Shown: piece after piece, positions 34,348 through 41,896 of the stretch
How the letters are laid out: the number at the start of each line of letters is the position of its first letter
Numbering within the stretch: the stretch's first letter is position 1
Assembly (NCBI GenBank): GCA_964568395.1
Contig: CAZMPN010000003.1
Coordinates: 1-64,000 of the forward strand
DNA: 64,000 nucleotides
Source of the DNA: UBA6016 sp964568395
Lineage (GTDB): Bacteria > Campylobacterota > Campylobacteria > Campylobacterales > UBA6016
Direction of reading: 5' to 3'
Notes under the pieces: model-generated
Databases searched by the model: none
Seen by the model: only the letters and a program-made list of their open reading frames with translations
Told to the model about the DNA's origin: nothing
Program-made: the position numbers and the translations under genes

Positions 34348-35547
34348 ATGCGAAAAAAAGTACTAATAGTAGGCGGCGGATATGGCGGCATCAGAGCCGC
34401 TCGCAATCTCGAAAAGCACTCCGAACTCGATATAACGCTTATAGACTCAAGACCGTACCACTATCTGCAAACAGACGTTTATGACTTTATAGCCAACAAA
34501 ACGACGATAACTGACATTAGCGTAAGCCTAATAACCCTCTTTTACGGCTCCAACGTCAGCTTTTTGCAACGCAAAATAGCAAGGATAGCGCCCGGCGAAA
34601 ACAAAGTAATCTCGACGTGCGGCGAAGAGCTGTCATATGACTATCTCATCATCGCCAACGGCTCAAGGACGTTTTTCCCCTCCTGCGTAGATGGGCTATC
34701 GGAACATGCACACGGCGTCAAAAGCATAAAAAGGGCTTTCGAGTTTAAATTGAAATTTGAAGAGGCCATATATAAAAAAGTGGAATCCGAAGGCGTTTGT
34801 AGCTTAAACCCCGATTTCAATATCGTCATAGGCGGCGGAGGGCTGTCTGGCGTGGAGATAGCCGCGGCAATGGCGGAGTACTCACAAAGATTTTTCGCAA
34901 CTGGCGGATATGTTTGCGGCGGCATCTCCGTACACCTCATCGAAGGCTCGGCCGACGTACTAAACGGTCTAGACCGCTATCTTGTTGAAAAAAGCAGAAA
35001 GAGACTCGAAAAGCTAGGCGTCAACATAGTTACCGGAAACAGGATACTAAAAGTCGAAGAACATAGCGTACATCTGTCGAACAACATGACGATACCTATG
35101 AACTTTATGATATGGACCGGCGGTATCGAAGTCAGGAAAATAGAAGGCGACGGCTTTGAGTATAATCAAAGAGGGCAGCTGAAGGTAGACGAGTGTTTAA
35201 GGGTAAAAGGTTTTGACAATATATTCGCCATAGGAGATTGCGCCGAAATAGCGAACATAAACGGAAAAGTGTTGGCGCCTACGGCTATGCTGGCTGAATT
35301 TTCGGCAGATATTGCAGCCTGCAATATCATAGCAAGCAAAAACGGAAAAGGTCTCAAAACCGTAGATTTTGAGCTGCCAGGAGTGCTTGTCGCATTAGGC
35401 GGCTACTATACGGTCGGTCTCGTATACAGTATAAAGCTTTCCGGCTTTATAGGATTTTTGGTCAAACAGACAGTCAGCCACATATACAAATGGCCGCTAA
35501 CCAGACAATGCAAAAAAGCTCTCGCAAAATCTTGCCACAAAGGATAA
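34348..35547 (+). CDS. NDH-2-like NAD(P)H dehydrogenase (FAD-dependent)
   Basis: The 399-residue flavoprotein has two dinucleotide-binding folds: KKVLIVGGGYGGIRAARNL at the N-terminus for FAD, and IVIGGGGLSGVEIAAAMAE near residue 155 for NAD(P)H. IFAIGDCAE near 295 closes the FAD site. Order and length fit type II NADH:quinone oxidoreductases, which oxidise NADH at the membrane without pumping protons. A membrane-binding C-terminal part is suggested by KLSGFIGFLVKQTVSHIYKWPL. Its place five bases after pfkA suggests it disposes of the NADH from GAPDH. A sulfide:quinone reductase is less likely because the redox cysteines are not placed as expected. Confidence 0.8.
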   Translation: MRKKVLIVGGGYGGIRAARNLEKHSELDITLIDSRPYHYLQTDVYDFIANKTTITDISVSLITLFYGSNVSFLQRKIARIAPGENKVISTCGEELSYDYLIIANGSRTFFPSCVDGLSEHAHGVKSIKRAFEFKLKFEEAIYKKVESEGVCSLNPDFNIVIGGGGLSGVEIAAAMAEYSQRFFATGGYVCGGISVHLIEGSADVLNGLDRYLVEKSRKRLEKLGVNIVTGNRILKVEEHSVHLSNNMTIPMNFMIWTGGIEVRKIEGDGFEYNQRGQLKVDECLRVKGFDNIFAIGDCAEIANINGKVLAPTAMLAEFSADIAACNIIASKNGKGLKTVDFELPGVLVALGGYYTVGLVYSIKLSGFIGFLVKQTVSHIYKWPLTRQCKKALAKSCHKG

Positions 35548-35550
35548 ACC

Positions 35551-37485
35551 GTGACAGAGTCCAAAATATATGAGATGCTCGGAAGCTATAAAATAAAGAC
35601 GCCCAAATTCGCCTCTTTTAAGATAAACGAGACGATTAGCGTAGATTTCTTCCCGGTCGTAATCAAAATAGAATCCGAAAAGGTCGTACACAAAAGCGAC
35701 TTTGGGGCGGTAAAACTAAACATCTCGTCAAACGAGGAACTAAACGCGGCGAAGCAAGAGATAATCTCCAATATAGCGGCCAAAGGCGTAACGCTTGACG
35801 AAACGGATAGCTTTATAGTCGTAGAGATGCTTAGCGGGCAAGAGCTTTACGCCGGGCTAGTCGACGACGAGATATTCGGCAAGACGATAGTATTCGGCAA
35901 AGGCGGCGTATTCCTTGAGATGTATAAAGACGTTTGCTACATAGATATATACGCCGGCGACGAAGAGATAAAAAGAGCCATTAGACTTACGAAAATATCG
36001 AAGATTTTTGAAGGCTTCAGGGGTTTTGATTTTGATATAGAGATGGCGGTGGAGTTTATAAAATCGGTGCAAAACTTCGCCAAAGCAAATCCGGACATAG
36101 TAGAACTGGACTTCAATCCCGTGCTAGCCACAAAAGAGGGACTCAAGATAGTGGACGCCCGTATAAAAAGAGGGGAGCCGAAGCCGGAAAAACTGGGTAC
36201 GCTTAGAAAAAACAGGCCAAACTTCTTTAGAAACGAAAGGGTGGCCCTAATAGGCGCCTCATCAGATCCGACAAAAGTAGGATACGCTATAGCCAAAAAC
36301 TCTCTTGTCTATAAAGGCGATATGTTCTTCGTAAACGCAAAAGGCGGCGAACTGTTCGGCAAAGAGCTCTACACGAGCGTCGCCGAGATAGACGGGGATA
36401 TAGACACGGCCGTTATTACGATACCTTCAAAATTCGTCGTCGAGACGACAAAAGAGCTAGTCAAGAAAAACGTCAAAAACCTGATCATCATATCCGCCGG
36501 CTTTAAAGAGGTCGGAGACTACGACTCCGAGCGCATCATCGCCGAACTGGCGCGAGAGCACAACTTTAACGTCATAGGTCCAAACTGCCTAGGATACCTG
36601 CATGGCCAAAAAGAGCTAAATTTGACGTTTGGCATAGGTGGCCTCAGAAGCGGCGAGCTTGCGCTGCTGTCTCAATCGGGAGCCGTGCTTTCGGCGCTTA
36701 TGGATAAGGCGTACGACGCAAGCGTAGGCTTTTCGCATCTTGTCTCTTGCGGCAACATGGTCGACCTGGACTTCGCGGAGATGATAGATATGCTTAACGT
36801 TGAGGAAGGCTGCAAATACATCTCGATATATGCCGAAGGCATCCAAAACGGCAAGGAGTTTTTGAGGGCGATAAGAGAGAGCAAGAAAAAAGTCTATATA
36901 TTCAAGACGGGAAAATCGGCCGAGAGCAAAAAAGCGGCGTTCTCACACACCGGAAATCTTAGCGGCAACTATGAGATGTTCAAGGGCCTCATAGAGTCCG
37001 TAGGAGCCAAGATAGAGGACAATATAGAGGCTCTGCTTTTCAACCCCCTAAACGAAGTGAACAACATCCTGATAGTGACAAACGCGGGCGGCCCCGCTAC
37101 GATTTTGACCGACTACATAATAGACCATGGCAGAAAGCTTTATCAACTCTCAAAAGAGGAGATTTCGGCCCTTGACGCCGTACTGCCTTCGAACTGGTCA
37201 AAAAACAACCCGGTAGATATCATAGGGGACGCTATGGCCGATAGATACGAGGCCACCCTCAATATAGTCACCAAGTTTGAAAACGTAGACCTTATCTATC
37301 TGCTTGTAACCCCGCAATATATGACCGATGCGCTCAATATAGCCAAGCTTTGCGAAAGAGAGTGGGGCAAGAAGATATATCCGATACTCCTCGGCGGCCA
37401 CGAAATGGACGAGGCGAAAAGCTATCTTAGGGCAAAACAAAAGCTGTTTTTCAAGACTTTGCAGTCGGCAACATCGTTTTTATAA
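35551..37485 (+). CDS. ADP-forming acyl-CoA (acetyl-CoA) synthetase, fused beta-alpha form
   Basis: The 644-residue protein carries an ATP-grasp beta part first (about 1-215; VVIKIESEKVVHKSDFGAV and GKGGVFLE). A CoA-binding domain (VALIGASSDPTKVGYAI near 230) and a succinyl-CoA-ligase-like part follow. The phosphohistidine is in FSHTGNLSG near residue 468. Such enzymes turn acetyl-CoA plus ADP and phosphate into acetate, CoA and ATP, giving substrate-level energy. It starts with GTG (AAAGGA upstream), three bases after the NDH-2-like gene. Placement in a glycolytic operon suggests acetate-forming glucan breakdown, though other acyl-CoA substrates are possible. Confidence 0.87.
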   Translation: MTESKIYEMLGSYKIKTPKFASFKINETISVDFFPVVIKIESEKVVHKSDFGAVKLNISSNEELNAAKQEIISNIAAKGVTLDETDSFIVVEMLSGQELYAGLVDDEIFGKTIVFGKGGVFLEMYKDVCYIDIYAGDEEIKRAIRLTKISKIFEGFRGFDFDIEMAVEFIKSVQNFAKANPDIVELDFNPVLATKEGLKIVDARIKRGEPKPEKLGTLRKNRPNFFRNERVALIGASSDPTKVGYAIAKNSLVYKGDMFFVNAKGGELFGKELYTSVAEIDGDIDTAVITIPSKFVVETTKELVKKNVKNLIIISAGFKEVGDYDSERIIAELAREHNFNVIGPNCLGYLHGQKELNLTFGIGGLRSGELALLSQSGAVLSALMDKAYDASVGFSHLVSCGNMVDLDFAEMIDMLNVEEGCKYISIYAEGIQNGKEFLRAIRESKKKVYIFKTGKSAESKKAAFSHTGNLSGNYEMFKGLIESVGAKIEDNIEALLFNPLNEVNNILIVTNAGGPATILTDYIIDHGRKLYQLSKEEISALDAVLPSNWSKNNPVDIIGDAMADRYEATLNIVTKFENVDLIYLLVTPQYMTDALNIAKLCEREWGKKIYPILLGGHEMDEAKSYLRAKQKLFFKTLQSATSFL

Positions 37486-37500
37486 AAAGGGAAGGCCGCT

Positions 37501-39291
37501 ATGCCGGGGACAGAAAACACAAAAAAGCTGCTAGCGGAAGTTGTCGAGCTCAGGAACTTCGTAGCAAAAACGGGGAGCGCAGTAGAAGGGTGTAAAAATC
37601 CAAAAAGCCTTATAAACATGAGGCACTATCTAAGGCTTAGACAAAAAGACAACACCGAACTCCAAGATAGGTTGACGAGAGTCGGCCTATCGTCCCTGGG
37701 CAGATCGCAGCCGCATATACTCCACTCCCTCGATTTGATAGTAGAGATGCTCTCCAGATGCCAAAACATTGAGTTCCAAAATAGCGAAAACGCACTATCG
37801 ATAGACGAGGCCGAAGAGATCATGGCCAAGAGGGCGACGATATTCGGCGGGGAGCCGAGACCAAAAAAAAGAGCCGAGACGAAAATCATGCTCACTCTGC
37901 CATCGGAGGCGGCAAAAGAGCCGTCGATGATAGAAGAGTTCGCAAACGCCGGAGTCGGGATATTCAGAATAAATACAGCGCACGACGGCCCCGAGGAGTG
38001 GGGAGCGATGGCTTCAAAAATAGCCGAGCTAAACCAAAATCTGCATCCGCAAAACAAACTAAAAATCTACGTCGATCTGGCCGGCCCCAAGATAAGAACT
38101 GGAAACATCAGAAAAGTAAAGACGAAAATAAAACTTGAGGCCGGAACAAATCTATACATCACCAAAAAAACCGACAAAGAGATATTTGAAAACGCTTACA
38201 GCATCGAGGTCGAACCAGAATTTTACAAAAAGGCGAAAAAAGAGGATGAGATACACCTGTCCACGCCCGGAGAAAAAGAGAGAAGGCTAAAAGTTCTGTC
38301 CAGAGGAAAGGACTACATAATCTGCGAGCTAAATAAAAAAATTACGCTTACGGAGAACAGTAGGCTTAGCATAAAGAGGAAAAAAGCCTTTTACGAAACG
38401 GGGATATTAAATATACCGGAAATCACGGAGGAGATAAGGCTCTTCGAGGGCGACACTCTATTTTTATCGATAGACGAGATCGTCGGATACGCCAAAAATA
38501 AAGATAAAAACGACGAAATCGGCGAATCTGCCGCGATCTTTTGCACGCAAAAAGAGTTTACGAAGGATGCGAAGGTCGGCGACAAGGTATTCATAGACGA
38601 CGGCAAAATAGGGCTTAGCGTAATACAAAAACAAAACGGCGGCCTATTGTGCAGGGTAATCCAAACCAAAGCGAAAGGCGAGACGCTAAAAGAAGAGAAG
38701 GGGATAAACTTTCCAGACAGCAGAACATTGGTCGACGCCATAACCGACGAAGACAGGAAGAATCTTGAATACGTACTGGAATACGCGGATATACTAGGGG
38801 TTTCCTTCGCCCAAAGCGACAAGGACATCATCATGCTAAAGGATATACTGCGGGCAAACAACAAAGAACATATAGCGATAGTCGCGAAAATAGAGACCAA
38901 AATGGCCGTAAAAAATCTGCCTTCGATACTAGAAGCGCTTATGTATCACGAATTTGGCGGAATCATGATAGCCAGAGGGGATTTGGCGATAGAGGTTGAG
39001 TTTGAGAATATGTCGTATCTGCAAGAGGAGATACTAGACCTTTGCGAGGCGGCGCATACTCCGGTGATATTCGCGACGCAAGTACTCGAAAACCAGATGA
39101 AAAACAACCTGCCTAGCCGTGCGGAAATCACCGACGCCGCTTTCGCCCAAAGAGCCGACTGCGTCATGCTCAACAAGGGACCGTTTGCGATAAATACTAT
39201 CAAAAAACTAGAGTTTATACTAACCAGAATGCACACCATCTTCAAAAAAAACAGACTTCTTCTCGGCCCCTGCGATATATGGAATAGATGA
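37501..39291 (+). CDS. Divergent pyruvate-kinase-like protein with N-terminal extension and no C-terminal domain
   Basis: The 596-residue protein has a pyruvate kinase barrel with most catalytic residues: Lys/Glu in AKIETK (about 462), Asp in ARGDLAIE (about 491) and Thr in FATQVLENQ (about 525). The first loop reads RINTAHD where pyruvate kinases have N-F-S-H, so the serine that helps bind potassium is alanine. The lid (B) domain is doubled to about 210 residues (191-401), and the allosteric C-terminal domain is missing. About 120 helical residues precede the barrel, with RVGLSSLGRSQPHILHSL. From memory this layout resembles plant plastid PKP4. It ends the first gene run, 15 bases after acyl-CoA synthetase. 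Activity is uncertain. Confidence 0.82.
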   Translation: MPGTENTKKLLAEVVELRNFVAKTGSAVEGCKNPKSLINMRHYLRLRQKDNTELQDRLTRVGLSSLGRSQPHILHSLDLIVEMLSRCQNIEFQNSENALSIDEAEEIMAKRATIFGGEPRPKKRAETKIMLTLPSEAAKEPSMIEEFANAGVGIFRINTAHDGPEEWGAMASKIAELNQNLHPQNKLKIYVDLAGPKIRTGNIRKVKTKIKLEAGTNLYITKKTDKEIFENAYSIEVEPEFYKKAKKEDEIHLSTPGEKERRLKVLSRGKDYIICELNKKITLTENSRLSIKRKKAFYETGILNIPEITEEIRLFEGDTLFLSIDEIVGYAKNKDKNDEIGESAAIFCTQKEFTKDAKVGDKVFIDDGKIGLSVIQKQNGGLLCRVIQTKAKGETLKEEKGINFPDSRTLVDAITDEDRKNLEYVLEYADILGVSFAQSDKDIIMLKDILRANNKEHIAIVAKIETKMAVKNLPSILEALMYHEFGGIMIARGDLAIEVEFENMSYLQEEILDLCEAAHTPVIFATQVLENQMKNNLPSRAEITDAAFAQRADCVMLNKGPFAINTIKKLEFILTRMHTIFKKNRLLLGPCDIWNR

Positions 39292-39341
39292 CGGTAATAA
39301 AAACGTCATAAAAAATATTAAAAATAGCATTTTTTTAATCT

Positions 39342-39359
39342 ACTCTTTAGTTAAAGAGT
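39342..39359. promoter_or_regulatory. 18-base palindrome upstream of the second half of the glucan locus
   Basis: ACTCTTTA-GT-TAAAGAGT is an uninterrupted dyad with only two central bases, too tight for a normal RNA hairpin and better suited to a DNA-binding protein. It lies in the 106-base gap before the nucleotidyltransferase gene, 38 bases from its start. Other explanation: a weak terminator of the preceding run. Confidence 0.45.
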
Positions 39360-39397
39360 GCAAACATAGATAAAACAACATAACCACAGGAGATGCG

Positions 39398-41896
39398 ATG
39401 AAAGCTGTAGTAATGGCCGGCGGCTTTGGAACAAGAATACAACCACTGACACACTCGGTGCCGAAGCCGATGCTACCGATACTAAACCGCCCTATGATGC
39501 AGCACATTATCGAAAAACTGAGAGACGCCGGCATTAAAGACATCGTGATACTCCTATATTTCAAACCGGAAATCATAAAGAACCATTTCGGGGACGGCAG
39601 CGATTTTGGCGTCAACATAGAGTACGTTCTGCCGGATGACGACTACGGAACCGCCGGAGCCGTAAAGTGTGCCGAGAAGTTTTTGAACGAAGAGTTTATA
39701 GTAGTCAGCGGCGACCTTGTCACCGACTTTGATCTCGGCGAGATAATCGCGTTTCACAAGAAAAAAGAGTCGCTCTTGACAATCACGCTGACTCCCGTAG
39801 CCGACCCGTTGCAGTTTGGCGTCGTAATATCCTCTCCCGAGGGCAGGATACAGCGCTTTTTGGAAAAACCGAGCTGGGGAGAGGTGTTTTCGGACACCAT
39901 AAATACCGGGATTTATATATTGGAGCCGGGCATACTTGATTTTATACCCGAGGGCGCCAATTTCGACTTTGCGAAAGATCTTTTTCCGGCGCTTATGAAA
40001 AATAACATTACGCTTTGGGCGTGCTCCGTAAAGGGATACTGGAGGGATGTCGGAAATCCGGAAAGCTACAGGGAAGTACAAAAAGACCTGCTAAACGGCA
40101 AAGTATCGCTAGAGATAAGAGGCGACAAAAAAGAGTTTGAAGGCGGCGTGGCATATCTGGAAGAGGGCGCCAGAATATCCGACAATGCGCTAGTTGAAGG
40201 CATAGTCGTACTCGGCAAGAACAGCGTAGTAAGCGACGGCGCGAAACTAAAAAACACCGTGCTCGGATGCAAAAGCACGGTCGGGAAAAATACGATACTG
40301 GAAGACGTAACGGTCTGGGATAACGTAACCATAGGAGATAAGTCCTCCATCCACAATAGCGTCATCTGCTCCAAAAACAGGCTCGGCAAAAAAGTAAAGG
40401 TCACAAAAGGGTTAATATTGGCCGAAGGGTGCGAAATAGGGGATCTCTGCTCTTTTGAAAACGACGTCATGGTATGGCCGGACAAGATAGTCGAGGACGC
40501 CAGCATCATCAGCACGAACATAGTCTGGGGGAATAAATACAAAAACTCGATCTTCGAAGGCGGCGTGGTAAGCGGCAGGACAAACGTGGAGCTATCGTGC
40601 GAGATGGCCATAAAACTAGCCGAAGCGTTCGGCTCGATGCTTCCGGTCGGCAGCAAGGTGTACCTCTCGAGAGACTATCACAAATCATCAAGGATGCTCA
40701 AAAGGGCGTTTTTCTCAGGCCTTCTCTCTTCCGGTATCAACGTGGTGGATATCCATATAGCCCCTTCGAACGTCGCCAGATTTAGCATCAAAGAGAGTTC
40801 CGATATCGTCGCCGGAGTACACTTCAGGCAGTCCGTCACGAACCAGCAAAATACCGAAATCCTATTCTTTACGAACGAAGGTCTCTATATAGATACCAAT
40901 ACTGAAAAAAATTGCGAGAGAATATTCTTCAGAGAGAGTTTTAGACGCGTAAACTTCGACGAGATAGGCCAAATATCAGAAAAGGTGCATCTGAAGGAAA
41001 AATACAAGAAATCAGTCATTAAGACGCTAAATACGGACGCCATAAACGCAAAAAAACCGAAAATAGCGGTAGACCTTATGTTCGGTTCGACGGCGGACAT
41101 ATACCCAGAGATTCTGACGGCGCTGAACGTAGACAACATCGTGCTTAACGCCTATGCAGACGATAGAAAACTAAACAAACTTCCGGCGATAATAGAAAAA
41201 TCAAAAGAGGATTTATCGAAGATAGTCAAGCATTTGGATATGGATATGGCATATCTTCTCTATCCAAACGGGCAGAAGATAGAGATAATATGCAAAAGCG
41301 GGATTGTTTTGTGTCCGCACATCCAGCTTCTGACCGTTCTGAAGCTTTTGGATATGACCTCGAAACAGCAAAAGTCGAAAGTATATCTGCCGGTAAGCAC
41401 GCCTGATTTTATGGACGGCGAATTTGAAAACCTTATAATCGAAAGAGGAAAGTTTAACGGCGTAAAAGCGAGCAAGCTAAAAGAGTACGATCTGATAGCG
41501 AACCTGAACGGCAATTTTGCGTTTTGCGAATTCGCGTACAGCTATGACGCCATTTTTGCCAGCATCAAGATACTAGAGATGGCCTCATCCGCCGAAATGA
41601 CGCTGGAAGATATAAAAAGCTCGGTCGGAAACTTCTATTTCCACTACGAAAAAGTGCCTTGCACCTCGAACCTAAAAGGCAAAATGATGAGAAAATTCAT
41701 GGAGGCTTCGGTCGGCAAAGAGGCGTCTTTCATCGACGGCGTCAAAATATCCATACGAAAAAACGATTGGATTTTGATGCTCCCGGATCAGCACGCCGAC
41801 TGTCTAAATATATATGTGCAAGCGGCCGAGCAAAGTGACGGAGAGGCCATATTCACAGAGTTCGCCACAAAAATAGCAGAGTGGTCCAAAGAGTAA
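39398..41896 (+). CDS. Sugar-nucleotidyltransferase / left-handed beta-helix / phosphohexomutase-like fusion
   Basis: The 832-residue protein starts with a nucleotidyltransferase domain (KAVVMAGGFGTRIQPLT to about 230), the kind that makes GDP-mannose or another NDP-sugar from a hexose-1-phosphate. Hexapeptide repeats follow (about 250-365), then a phosphomannomutase-like domain (about 375-832) beginning near YLSRDYHKSSRML. The mutase part has lost its metal loop: the DPDADR-type motif reads YPNGQK near residue 620. The usual TASHNP phosphoserine motif is not recognisable either. The fusion type is known in cyanobacteria and actinobacteria, usually labelled mannose-1-phosphate guanylyltransferase. 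Here it opens a glucan-enzyme run, so glucose-1-phosphate is also a plausible substrate. AGGAG precedes the ATG. Confidence 0.85.
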   Translation: MKAVVMAGGFGTRIQPLTHSVPKPMLPILNRPMMQHIIEKLRDAGIKDIVILLYFKPEIIKNHFGDGSDFGVNIEYVLPDDDYGTAGAVKCAEKFLNEEFIVVSGDLVTDFDLGEIIAFHKKKESLLTITLTPVADPLQFGVVISSPEGRIQRFLEKPSWGEVFSDTINTGIYILEPGILDFIPEGANFDFAKDLFPALMKNNITLWACSVKGYWRDVGNPESYREVQKDLLNGKVSLEIRGDKKEFEGGVAYLEEGARISDNALVEGIVVLGKNSVVSDGAKLKNTVLGCKSTVGKNTILEDVTVWDNVTIGDKSSIHNSVICSKNRLGKKVKVTKGLILAEGCEIGDLCSFENDVMVWPDKIVEDASIISTNIVWGNKYKNSIFEGGVVSGRTNVELSCEMAIKLAEAFGSMLPVGSKVYLSRDYHKSSRMLKRAFFSGLLSSGINVVDIHIAPSNVARFSIKESSDIVAGVHFRQSVTNQQNTEILFFTNEGLYIDTNTEKNCERIFFRESFRRVNFDEIGQISEKVHLKEKYKKSVIKTLNTDAINAKKPKIAVDLMFGSTADIYPEILTALNVDNIVLNAYADDRKLNKLPAIIEKSKEDLSKIVKHLDMDMAYLLYPNGQKIEIICKSGIVLCPHIQLLTVLKLLDMTSKQQKSKVYLPVSTPDFMDGEFENLIIERGKFNGVKASKLKEYDLIANLNGNFAFCEFAYSYDAIFASIKILEMASSAEMTLEDIKSSVGNFYFHYEKVPCTSNLKGKMMRKFMEASVGKEASFIDGVKISIRKNDWILMLPDQHADCLNIYVQAAEQSDGEAIFTEFATKIAEWSKE

